This document shows, in pieces, positions 50,154 to 60,260 of a DNA stretch of 64,000 nucleotides. The stretch lies in the NCBI GenBank assembly GCA_963969595.1, contig OZ018410.1, positions 20,880,913 to 20,944,912 on the forward strand, written 5' to 3'. The notes below the pieces were generated by a model. The model ran no database searches, was not told the DNA's origin, and worked only from the letters and a program-made list of their open reading frames with translations. How positions within the stretch are numbered: position 1 is the first letter of the stretch; each line of letters begins with the position of its first letter. This DNA is from Neckera pumila (Eukaryota > Streptophyta > Bryopsida > Hypnales > Neckeraceae). The position numbers and the translations under genes were made by a program.

Positions 50154-51107
50154 AAGTTTGAAAAAGCTTACTGTAAACACTTAGCGTTTGTGCCAAGCAG
50201 ATCACCTATTGCTGGTGAAGATGGTGACTCGGAGGTCCTTAGAGAGACCTTGCATATGCCACCCATTGTGGATTCTGAAGAACATGGTGGAGATCCTAAC
50301 CTTAACTCTATACTTGAAGATGTTTTAGAAGATGAACTTGTGGATGATAGTCTTGATTCTTTGGCATTACTTGAAAATGAGACTCGTGATATTCTTAATG
50401 AAATGTTAGACTCCCAAGAAGTGCAAGTGTCTAGTATGGTTATCCCGGAGCAGATTGTACCTGTAGTTGAATTTGGAGGTTGCCAAATTTTTAAGTCCAC
50501 CCTAGTGTCACAATTAAATGGAAATCCTTTTCTTTCCAAAGATAGGTTGACAAGGGTTCGTAATTCAATTCATTTCAATAACAATGAAGATTACATTTCA
50601 GCTGCTGCTTCTACTAACACATGCCTATTAGGGCTGGGTTCTGACTGTGGTGGGTTTTTTTTACAAAGAAGCACCTTAACAAAGTCTTCTACTGTAAAGT
50701 CTGCTTTGAAAAGGAAAAGGGGGCAAGGTGCACAAATTGGGGACCCTTCTAGTATACTTAAAGGTGTAGATGAAGGAACTTGGTGGATTGGACGGGTTCA
50801 AAAAATGAGAAGACGAGTTGGGACAAAGTGGGGCCTATCTAGACAGCCAATTGACCTCATGAACCGACCTGTTCAAACCAATAACAAGAAAGGTATTTCT
50901 TCACCCTTTGCTATGGTACTACTTAATTGGTTTAGCAAGGCCCCTAGACATTTGAAATATAAATATGACCATTCAGACCACAAATGGATAGATGTTGATT
51001 CTATAATTTCAACAGTAACTTTAACATATAATGCAAATTCTAAAATTTTTTCATTAGATCAAGAGGATGCAACTTCTCTTAACAATTTTGTTGTTGCAAG
51101 AAAATAA
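50154..51107 (+). CDS. In-frame 317-codon extension after the transposase TGA, copy B
   Basis: Same reading frame as the transposase, open from the codon after TGA (50151-50153) to TAA. The first ATG is at 50256, and a GTG at 50190 is not a likely plant start. N-terminal third acidic (for example LEDVLEDELVDDSLDSLALL). Middle block QLNGNPFLSKDRLTRVRNSI, then basic LKRKRGQG, then GTWWIGRVQKMRRRVGTKWG and a C-terminal segment with KYKYDHSDHKWIDVD. The tryptophan- and basic-rich end recalls small chromatin-reader folds, but I cannot name the domain. Options are TGA readthrough, removal of TGA by splicing, a separate protein, or a lost C-terminus. A full product would be about 1487 residues. Confidence 0.6.
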   Translation, partial: KFEKAYCKHLAFVPSRSPIAGEDGDSEVLRETLHMPPIVDSEEHGGDPNLNSILEDVLEDELVDDSLDSLALLENETRDILNEMLDSQEVQVSSMVIPEQIVPVVEFGGCQIFKSTLVSQLNGNPFLSKDRLTRVRNSIHFNNNEDYISAAASTNTCLLGLGSDCGGFFLQRSTLTKSSTVKSALKRKRGQGAQIGDPSSILKGVDEGTWWIGRVQKMRRRVGTKWGLSRQPIDLMNRPVQTNNKKGISSPFAMVLLNWFSKAPRHLKYKYDHSDHKWIDVDSIISTVTLTYNANSKIFSLDQEDATSLNNFVVARK

Positions 51108-51909
51108 ATTCTATTACGGGATTCTTATATTATTTAATTGTCTTCTTCCATATTAACAGAATGTTGGTTATTTTATATTGATTTTAATTGCTTGATCTTA
51201 TGATTGTCATTTCCAAATATTTTTATTTTGTATCTTTAAGGTTAACATATAATGTTATTATTAAAGTATGGACTAAGGTTCTTGAAATTGGATGAAAGAA
51301 ATACAAGTATAAAGTATGTTAAAAATTGGAAAAGTTGTTTATACTATTCTTTCTGTTTATTAGATTATGAATTGTTTTTTTAATGCTTATTGGAGTTAAG
51401 GTTTGAAGGAAATTATTATAGAATGTTTTATCTAGAATAGCTGACTAGTTTTGGATATATAATTATGTTAGGCTATGATTTTAATGCAAGTTATCATGTA
51501 TATGAATAAATTGGATCCTAAACCATTGCAAATGCATATATTCAGATTGAATATATGTTCTCCTAGCTTGTCATGTTCTTATGTGAATACAACTTTTCAT
51601 GTTGAATTATTTGATGCATTGCATATATCAACAAAATTAAATACAAATGAAAAATATTTGTTTATAGTGTTTATTGTATATGTGTATGAAAAAATTGGAT
51701 ACATATATTTTATATGTAAAATAGCCCAATTATAAAATTGGCATGAAAGAATTTATAAAAAATCATAGGGTACTAAAAATATGCCTCTGGTAGCTTTTTA
51801 TGTAAAAATAGGATCACCTTAAATACAATAATGAAGGTAAATAGCCCCACATCAAATACCCCCTTAACTCAGGTGTATACCTAAAATTATGAGGAGTGAT
51901 CTCCCCGGG

Positions 51910-51917
51910 GTATAGGC
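51910..51917. repeat. 8-bp target duplication outside copy B (GTATAGGC)
   Basis: Its partner is GCCTATAC at 40696-40703, the inverse complement, now next to copy A. Confidence 0.85.
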
Positions 51918-52384
51918 ATGTATTTCCTTGGCGGGAGTATTTTTTATTTTTATTTTTTCAATTGGGAACCTGGATCAAAAAGTTTTGTTGCCCAAGGTTT
52001 GTCTTGCAAGGCAGATAGACCTTTGGTTAAGGGTGCAAAACTCCTCTTTTATTTTTGAAAATTGACAGAAGAAAAGTAACCAATATAATATAGGATGCAA
52101 CTATAAAAGAAAATAACCATGTGTAGTGCAAAAATCTCATTTTAGAAATGGTTAAAAAATTGTTGAACCTTTTGGGATGCATTTGGAAAGAATTGATCTT
52201 GTAACATCAATTTGTAGAGTCAAACTTTTTGAATTTTTTCCATGCATTCCTATAATAGTTTGGTACAAATTTGTATGGTTAAATTTTGTAAAAGTTTTTT
52301 TTTTCATTTATTTATCATTGCCCTAAAAATTGAAATTTTTTGAAATTTTTTGCTCCAAATGTACCTCAATTCTTTAAGGGTTAA
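51918..52384. mobile_element. Right part of a TTAA element split by copy B
   Basis: Ends TCTTTAAGGG-TTAA at 52381-52384. With the spacer flipped, the other end is TTAA-CCCTTAAAGG, the inverse complement of 41290-41306. The rejoined element would be about 1.08 kb. Confidence 0.55.
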
Positions 52385-53805
52385 ATTTTGCAAAGTGCAA
52401 GAATTTCACACTCAGAGGAATAATCATCTAATTAAAAAATCAGCCAATGTTGGAAAAAATACATACATCTAGTTTTAAACTCTAATATCTTGCAAGTCTT
52501 GCAGTCAATAAACTTAAAAAGTATTTTGCAAGTTTCCATAAGTACAATATTTTAAGGCAAAATCTAGTATCCAAAAGAAAAATAGAATACCTTTTCATTT
52601 TATTTTGATTTTCTCTCTTTTTAATATAAATGACAATTTTGAGTGCAAGATACAAAAATTATATTTCAATATTTTGATTTAAAATATTTCATTTTAATTC
52701 ATTTTACTGGAACATGAAAAGAATTCTAGAAATTTTTGATTTAAAATACTTTAAAATCCAAACCTACAATGGAACATTTTCATTTGAAAGCTCCAATTTT
52801 TTGTTATGATATTTTAAGATGGAAATAAAAATGATTCAAATACAATAACACTCATGGGGGGTGGATCCTTAGACTTTTTTGACTATTCTTTTGACAATTA
52901 CTTTTAGAAAAATCAATGAGCTTCTTGAGAATAAATCCTAAGACCTCATTTCAACCAACATTATTAGGCTATGCCAACCTTGCCACCTAATTTTTGATAT
53001 GAATACCTTCGAGTCAAATCTATTTCATTTTCAAATTGTGTGGTTTTCATTAAATCCAGACTAAATCCAGTGGGAACAACTAGATCTTCTCAATCTCAAT
53101 TATAACTTGTATAAAATTTTTTAAATGAGATGACACCAAAATACAAACCATTCATAGCTATAGGCTATATAGATTCAAATTAGAACAAAAAATATATCTA
53201 ATGCATTGCTAAAAAAACTCTCTTGAAATCAACTAAGTATGTCCTAAAATTAATTATTGAACTCATGAGGATGTCAATCTAACTTTTCATCTCATTTCAT
53301 GATCTATCAATTGATCAAGAGATGCTAATTTGTTTAAATTGTCATCCACTTCCACAGAGCCTTAAGAAAAAAATTCACATTTTGTAATCACTTCAACAGA
53401 GTTTGAACAAAAGTGGAATTGCTGTATATGGTCTTCAAAAGCGGCTTTGGAAATAAACCAATGTATTATAAAGCCTTTTTAAAAAAAAATTCTAATCTTG
53501 AGTATTGATTCTTTTGTATTGAATACCAACAAAATTTATCTAAAAACTCAAGATAACAAATTTAGAAATGAAAAATGAAAAGTAGTCACTTATTTTTTTA
53601 AATGAGTTTCAAATTTATGCCTCCTCTATATGTCAATACACTTAATGTGCTCTAAAGACACACCTCCGTATATATTGTCAAAATCTATCATGTTGTGTCC
53701 TTGTCTATTGTTCCTATTATAGGCCTATTTATTTGTCCTCCAGGACAGTGACATTAGACTAAATGATGCTTTATACCTAGAAGCCAAGCCAATTTGTTGT
53801 GTAGG
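52385..53805. other. AT-rich spacer without recognised gene
   Basis: No gene or repeat terminus recognised. Confidence 0.5.
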
Positions 53806-53827
53806 CACTACAAGAGAATGGGGTGTT

Positions 53828-54712
53828 TTAACCCCCCAAAGGACCATTGTCGGTTCGGCAAACATTTGGGATTTTGGGCAGGTACCTACGGGCCAAAATT
53901 TTGTTGTGATTTTTTTAAACTTTTTTTCACAATTGGTGCCCGGGAAAAAAGTTATGACCAAATAAGCTCTAAACAAGGGACGGCAGGCAACAAAAAAAAA
54001 AAGCACAAAAGTTTGACTTTTTTTTTTTAATACTTTTTCTCATAGATTATATTTTTGTCTATTTGAAAAGCTTTGATTCATTTCATTTGGATTTGTTATG
54101 AGAAAGTTATGGACATTCTTGTTTTTTGGGCCGTTAGAGCATCTTTTTGAAAGAAATAACTTCTAGGGTGCGTTTCTAAATGCAATTTTTCAAACTTTTT
54201 AGTTTTTTTTTCTTCTCATGGTTTATACTACTTGCTAGAACAATCTCACCATTGGGATTAGTGAATTTTATTCCATCTAAAATATATGAATAATTTAGAT
54301 TTTCCTTCTATCTCGTAACTACTTCTACTTAACAGCTTTTTAAAGAATGATAACTAAGTTTTTCTGATTTTTTTTTTTCCCTAGACTCTCAACTCAATTC
54401 TCTACTATAAAGATTTAAAGCTTAAAACTCTGTAGTTGAAAAATTTTAAGTTAAAAATGTTCAAAGTCAAAAAATCTAGTCCCGCAATGTGTTGAAAAAC
54501 TTGTTTTTTTCACTTTAAAAGCAAATATCTTGCAATCTGTGCGGACAAAAATTCTAAATTTTTTTCCACACACTCTCATACTATTAAGGTGTAAGATCCT
54601 ATGGTTAGATTTGAAAAAAAAAACATTTTTCAATTTTCTTTACTTTTTGCTATAGAAATGGTAGTTTGAATGATTTTTGGCAGAAAAAGGGCCTCGGTAT
54701 TTTAGGGGTTAA
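53828..54712. mobile_element. TTAA-family element, first copy inside the CACTA element
   Basis: TTAA-CCCCCCAAAGGACC at the left and GGTATTTTAGGGG-TTAA at the right, 0.89 kb. Highly similar to, and in the same orientation as, the copy at 54883. Confidence 0.85.
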
Positions 54713-54713
54713 G

Positions 54714-54881
54714 TGAGTTTTTAAGTATAGTCTTAAACATAAGATTTTAAGTAATGATCTTTAAAGCAATTTTCAGCAAAATTTTACTAGAAATACATAT
54801 ATTTTTAGTAAAATTTTGCTGAAAATTGCCTTAAAGGTCGTTACTTAAAATCTTATGCCTACGACTATACTTAAAAACTCA
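54714..54881. repeat. 168-bp near-perfect hairpin between two TTAA elements
   Basis: TGAGTTTTTAAGTATAGTC at the left and GACTATACTTAAAAACTCA at the right, with arms of about 75 bp and a loop around GAAATACATATATTT. It lies between the TTAA of the first element and the TTAA of the second, so it may itself be a hairpin MITE. Confidence 0.8.
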
Positions 54882-54882
54882 T

Positions 54883-55808
54883 TTAACCCCTAAAGGACCA
54901 TTGTCGGTTCGGCGGACATTTGGGATTTTGGACAGGTACCTACGGGCTGAAATTTTGTCGTGATTTTTTGAAACTTTTTATGAAGATATAAAAGTGATAA
55001 GCTTTGTGGGAATATAATTTTTTTCACAATCGGTGCCTAGGAAAAAAAGTTATGACCAAATAAGCTCAAAACAAGGGACGGTGGGCAGCAAAAAAAAAAA
55101 GGACAAAAATTTGAATTTTTTTTTAATATTTTTTTCTCATAGATTATATTTTTGTCTATTTGGAAAGCTTTGATTCATTTCATTTGGATTTGTTATGAGA
55201 AAGTTATGGACACTCTTGTTATTCGGACGGTTAGAGCATCTTTTTGAAAAAAATAGCTTCTAGGATGCATTTCTAAATGCAATTTTTCAATTTTTTCAAT
55301 TTTTTTTTTGCATGATTTTTATTACTTGCTAGAACAATCTCACCATTGGAATTAGTGAATTTTAATTCCATCTAAAATATATGGATATTTTAGATTTTTT
55401 TTCTATCTCATAACTACTTCTACTTAACAATTTTTTAAAGAATGATATTTAATTTTTTTTAATTTTTTTTAATTTTTCCTAGACTCTTAACTCAATTCTC
55501 CGCTACAAAGATTTAAAGCTCAAAACTTTGTAGTGCAAAAATTTTAAGTTAAAACTGTTCAAAGTCCAAAAATCTAGTCCCGCAATGTGCTGAAAAACTT
55601 GTTTTTTTCACTTTAAACGCACATATCTTGCAATCTATGCGGTCAAAAATTCTGAATTTTTTCCACACACTCTCATACTATTTAGGATTAAGATCCTACA
55701 ATTAGATTTGAAAAAAAAACAATTTTCAATTTTTTTAACTTTTTGCTATAGAAATGGCACTTTTGAGTGTTTTTGGTAGAAAAAGGGCCTTGGTATTTTA
55801 GGGGTTAA
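54883..55808. mobile_element. TTAA-family element, second copy inside the CACTA element
   Basis: TTAA-CCCCTAAAGGACC at the left and GGTATTTTAGGGG-TTAA at the right, 0.93 kb. Direct repeat of 53828-54712. Confidence 0.85.
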
Positions 55809-56119
55809 AACACCCCATTTTCTTGTAGTGAAGAGGCCCGAAATCTTCACTTGTGAGTGGACAAAAGATTGAAATTTTTGCCATCAGCCTCAAGGAGAAT
55901 GGCCCAACCTCAAGTTATAAAGCATCCTTGAAAGGAAGGTCCATCATCTTGTAAGGTAGGCGCACCTAAAAATAACAACTATTCAACATCTGCAAATCTT
56001 GAGGGTAGTTACAAAATAAAACAATGTGCTCTTGTTAGGAATTGGTTTAAAAAACCAACGGAGTTGGTTTTGTATTTTTTGAGCTTGTATGAATATACTT
56101 TAAATTTATAAGAACAACT

Positions 56120-56362
56120 AAGTAGATGCACCTACTATGAACAGTAGATTGACACAAAACTGGTCATGGAAACACCCAAAAGCACCATACCATAAGCTTG
56201 TATCATACGCATGAGATTGGTCAACGCAAAACCCACCCTCGTGACTATCAGTGACAACTTCTTATAACCCCACACATCTGCTTTACGTCCAACTGCGATT
56301 GGATTTAGGTCATATTTTAGATGTCAGTAAATAACTCCTGTTACTTTTAGGTGTGTCTACTT
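56120..56362. mobile_element. Short MITE-like element with AAGTAGA ends
   Basis: AAGTAGATGCACCTA at the left; the right end TAGGTGTGTCTACTT reads AAGTAGACACACCTA inward, with two transitions between them. 243 bp, non-coding. The ends resemble those at 9790 and 29266. Confidence 0.5.
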
Positions 56363-56980
56363 TATGTCCATTGCACTTGGTCCTCTCTGCTGACTGCTTG
56401 ACTGGGTCGCCGACCAAAGTCGTCCCCAAAGAAAGACCTACTAAGTTAACAATGGCTATATATAATTTGGTAGTGCGCAGAATTCTGCAGATCAGAAAAA
56501 AAACACAGGCTACTTGGCTACAGACTCACTGGATCCAAGTAGCAGCAACATAGAACCCAGCAGTACTAACTTAGAAGCTTACAAATTCTTGCACAAAACA
56601 ATAAAACCAATTGGCCTTCGCCCTGCCAAAAACTTCCTGACTCCCACCTTGTCCACCAGTAAGTTGATGGCTCCATGTTATGGACAGGATCCAAACCATC
56701 AGAACAAAGCTGATGTACCTCTAGGCTTTGTCTGGGAGAAGGAACAAATGGAATCCAGTTCTCGAGGAAACAAAAGTTGAAGTTAGACGATGAAGCTAAG
56801 TAGCATTTGTAGGGAGTATTTTATGACTTGAGAATTGGCTTATTTAGGTTGTTTTGGATTGTTTTGGATTGTTTTGGATGGTTTAGGGTTTGTTTATGCA
56901 TCAGTCATGTTCAAACTACAAAGTGATGGACCTGTAAGAGTGATCAACCATTTGCAGAAACTCTGCTGTGGCCGACAAAA

Positions 56981-57004
56981 GCAGCAGCAGCAGCAGCAGC
57001 AGCA
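56981..57004. repeat. (GCA)8 microsatellite
   Basis: Eight uninterrupted GCA triplets. Confidence 0.95.
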
Positions 57005-57150
57005 ATACCCTAAGTTAGGTCTGAGTTTCTGTGGATGGTTTGATTGATGTACAGTATAATTTCTGACATGAACAAAGCCTCTCCTGCTCTCCTTGCCCTC
57101 AGAAGTAGTCTCCTCAAATCAGCTGCCTTGACATGCCTTGGATTAACTCG

Positions 57151-58083
57151 TTAACCCCTAAAAGCCCATTGTCCCTTCCGGGGACAAATGTGTTTTCAGG
57201 CAGGTACCTATGGGCTGAAATTTTCTCCTAATTTTTTGAAACTTTTTTTGGAGGTAGAAAAGTTGATTAGCTTTGTGGGAATATAATTTTTTCACAATCG
57301 GTGCCCGGGAACAAAACTTATGACCAATAAAGCTCAAAAGAGGGGACGGGGGTAGCTTGGACAACAATAAAATTTGCACTTTTTTTTTTTTTTTTTTTCC
57401 CGTATTTTTTTTCTCAGAGATTATATTTTTGTCTATCTGGAAAGCTTTGATTCATTTCATTTGGATTTGTTATGAGAAGTTATGGACATTCTTGTTTTTC
57501 GGGCAGTTAGAGCATCTTTTAAAAAAACAACCTTGTAGTATTCATTTCTAAATGCAATTTTTCAAATTTTTCAATTTTTTTTTTTTTATGGTTTAGTTTA
57601 CTTGCTAGAAGAATCTCACCATTGGAATTAGTGCATTTTAATTCCATCTAAAATATATGAATATCTTAGATTTTCCTTCTATCTTGTTCCTACTTCTACG
57701 TAACAATTTTTTTAATAATGAAAATTAAGTTTTTTTTGAATTTTTTTTTGGTAGATTGTCAATTTAATTCTCCACTATAAACATTTAAAGCTCAAAACTC
57801 TGTATTGCAAAAAATTTAGATTTAAAATGTTCAAAGTCAAAAAATCCAGTCCCACAATGTGCTGAAAAACTTGTTTTTTTTCACTTTAAACGTAGATATC
57901 TTGCAATCTGTGTGGTCAAAAATTCTGAAATTTTTTCCACACATTCTCATACTAATTAGGTGTAAGATCCTACGGTTAGATGTGCAAAAAAAATATTTTT
58001 AATTTTTTTTCACTCTTAGCTAAAAAAATGGCAGTTTTGGGTGTTTTTTTGCAGAAAAAAGGCCTTGGGCCTTTAGGGGTTGA
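57151..58083. mobile_element. TTAA-family DNA transposon
   Basis: TTAA-CCCCTAAAAGCCC at the left and GGGCCTTTAGGGG-TTGA at the right, 0.93 kb. The right target copy has one A-to-G change. It carries the subterminal hairpin GTCCCTTCCGGGGAC. Confidence 0.85.
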
Positions 58084-58641
58084 GGACTGTGGTCCATTCT
58101 GAAGGCGGGCAAGACTTTTTCTGTTTTTTTAGGGTGAACAGCAGTGATCTCAAAATGGATTCAGGATTTTAACCAAATGTTCATTTTGGGAAGCTTTTTT
58201 TAAAAGTTACGCTGAGGGCATGAAACAATTAAGTAGAAACCGAGCGAAATTTAGCCAGTTCTGGGATCGCTGGGAACATGATTAAAAAAAAAAGAAGACC
58301 AAATAGCTATGAATTCGGGAGATCTGCCCACACCGATTGAATGCTTGGGGCTCCGCAATAAATGTTGTAGCATTTGACCATCCCGATTTGGATATTATAA
58401 TGCATCTTTGTGTATTGTAAGCCTGAATATCGTTTCTTTTTCCAATTGATAAACCGTATGCCAGCACAGAATTTCCCAATTTTTTGTCCCAGTACATTCA
58501 TTGCTAAATTCCTCACACCCATTTCCTTTCATCCAACTCCAAATTCAATATCAAACTCTAGCTACCAATGAAAATTGAACAAATCTAAATTAACGCATTA
58601 AGGTCTAGTCGACCACTTTCTAGTCGAAATTGACATTTTTC
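58084..58641. other. Spacer without recognised gene
   Basis: The 71-codon frames on the minus strand have no known features. Confidence 0.5.
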
Positions 58642-59348
58642 TTAACCCCTAAAGTTCTATGACTATATTTTCACCGAAAATGTTCAGAAATTGCCATTTT
58701 TATTACAAGTACCAAATTTTTGAATGTTTTTTTTGAAACATGTAACTCTAGGAACTTGTAGTACATTGACTTGAGAACATGTGGAAAAATTTCAGACATT
58801 TCCACCATGTGGATTGAAAGATATGAGCGTTTAAAATTACAAAAATGTTATTTTGGTTCTAGCAAAAAATTGGACCAACTGCACTTCACAAGCTCTCTTT
58901 TCCATGAAAAAATGCCAAAAATAGTGGTACTTCTTTGGATTCAATTTCCTAGACAAGTTGTTTACATGCTTGAAAATTTTCACATCATTCATTTGGAATT
59001 GTACAATATATAGAAAAAGAATAGTAAGTAGAAAGAAGTAGAGAAATATTCAAAATACTAAATTGTTAAGAATTTTAAAATGGAGTTGAAAAATGCCAAT
59101 CCCAATGGTTGTAATGTTGTAATAAACAATTTACATTCAATGATTTTTTTTTAAATATTAAAAGTTGAGTAAGATAAAGGATTTAGACCATAACTTTTTA
59201 CTCACAAAATTTTGTCACACTATAAAGATACTCCTTGTTCAAAACTTCTATTAAAGTTTGGGCCTAAAGCATGCAAATCTCTAGTTACATGTACATGCAC
59301 AAAATTTTTATGTTGTCAAAAAACTCACACTAGTCCTTTAGGGATTAA
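58642..59348. mobile_element. TTAA-family element sharing a TTAA with its neighbour
   Basis: TTAA-CCCCTAAAGTTC at the left and GTCCTTTAGGGA-TTAA at the right, 0.71 kb. Same subfamily as 2164-3116. Its right TTAA (59345-59348) is also the left TTAA of the next element. Confidence 0.75.
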
Positions 59349-60260
59349 CTCTATAATACCAAGGCAGTTTTTGGCTCCAAAATCACTGAAAACTGCCATT
59401 TCTGCTCCGATCACTCCCTAAACCAAAAAAAAACTTTTTTTAGAATTGAATCATAGGACATTGTACTTCACTTGTCTTAAATCATCTGGTAAAATTTCAT
59501 GAAGTTTGACCGTACGGATTGGAAGATATTAACATTTGAAGTTGGAAAAATAAGTTTTTTTTGAATTGTGGCTTGCAATTTCAGATGACTTTGACGGCCA
59601 TTTGTGGATTTTTTTGCACTGCATACCATAAAGTGAATTTTTTGTGTGTTGCGCATTTGAGTTGAGAATTGGAGAAAAAAGCTTTTAGAATGTCAAAACT
59701 TGATTTTTACATATAAGAAAACTGTTAAGTAGAAGTAGGTCCAAAATTGAACAAAACACTAAATCATTAATAGCTCTTAGGTGGATTTAAAACACCATAA
59801 TTCCAATGGTGGGATTGTTCTTGCAAGCATATTTAACCTTGTCAAAAAGAAAATTTGAAAAAATTTGAAAATTGTATTCAAAAATTAATTCTATAAGTTG
59901 TTGTTTTTGAAGATGCTTAGATTGCCCAAAAAACAAGATTATCCATAATTTTCTCATTCTTAGTCCAAATAGAATGAATCAAAGCTTCAAATGTAGATAA
60001 AACATGGTTTTTGAGAAAAAAAATTAAAATTAAAATTTTTTAAGTTTTTTTTTTCTGCCCGGCGAATTGCTTTTTTGACTTCGGATGGCATAACTTTTGC
60101 TCCTAGGCATCGGTTGAAAAAAAATAATATTCTTAAAAAGCTAATGTGATTTCCTATACTTAAAAAAAGTTTCAAAAAATCACGTTAAAATTTCAGGTCA
60201 CACGAGCCTGATCGAAATTCCAAGTGTCTCTCAAGGGGACTTTGGTACTTTAGGGGTTAA
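59345..60260. mobile_element. TTAA-family element abutting the previous one
   Basis: Starts TTAA-CTCTATAATACCAAGG (decayed) and ends GGTACTTTAGGGG-TTAA, 0.92 kb. A single TTAA between two complete elements means one inserted into the duplicated target of the other. Confidence 0.75.

Larger units (their letters stand above)
41680..51909 (+). mobile_element. 10.2-kb CCCGGGG DNA transposon, copy B
   Basis: Ends CCCGGGGAGATCACT on both sides. Plus-strand order: 5' terminal AT-rich region, telo-box-like repeats (42187-42240), GC-rich block (42433-43115), exon-like segments (43452-45268), tandem repeat (45475-45572), 1170-codon transposase frame (46641-50153), TGA, and 317-codon in-frame extension (50154-51107). 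It is 158 bp shorter than copy A. Only copy length, a few substitutions and orientation separate the two, so they derive from one recent source. It was inserted into an older TTAA element whose ends now lie at 41303-41306 (inverted spacer) and 52381-52384. Confidence 0.9.
53806..55830. mobile_element. Non-autonomous CACTA-type element carrying two TTAA elements
   Basis: Begins CACTACAAGAGAATGGGG and ends CCCCATTTTCTTGTAGTG, a 26-bp inverted repeat with one mismatch that extends through GTGTTTTAA. CACTACAAGAAAA is the classic CACTA (En/Spm) end. Flanking trinucleotides AGG and AAG differ by one transition, consistent with an aged 3-bp duplication. The inside consists almost wholly of two TTAA-family elements and a hairpin, with no transposase. 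Confidence 0.75.
55831..57150. other. Spacer with short repeats and no confirmed gene
   Basis: Less AT-rich from about 56340 to 57110. Frames of 66, 88 and 70 codons (for example 56514-56780) lack known domains. GTTTTGGATT occurs three times in tandem near 56850-56880. It may hold a broken host gene or transposon remnant. Confidence 0.35.

Noticed and set aside
50138..50200. 63-nt GT-AG segment that could splice out the TGA between the two long frames
   Set aside because: Although in frame by length, joining TG to the following A makes a new TGA at the junction.
50190..51107. Reading the extension as a protein starting at GTG
   Set aside because: GTG starts are a bacterial convention. The frame is open from the transposase stop onward and its first ATG is at 50256.
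30308..51909. The palindrome as a pure assembly artefact (one element assembled twice)
   Set aside because: The copies differ by substitutions and a 158-bp segment, and have two different 8-bp target sequences, so there were two real insertions. Only the spacer orientation could be an artefact.
58130..58160. CAGTGATCTC as another CCCGGGG-family end
   Set aside because: Only the GTGATCTC core matches; the CCCGGGG terminus and subterminal similarity are absent.
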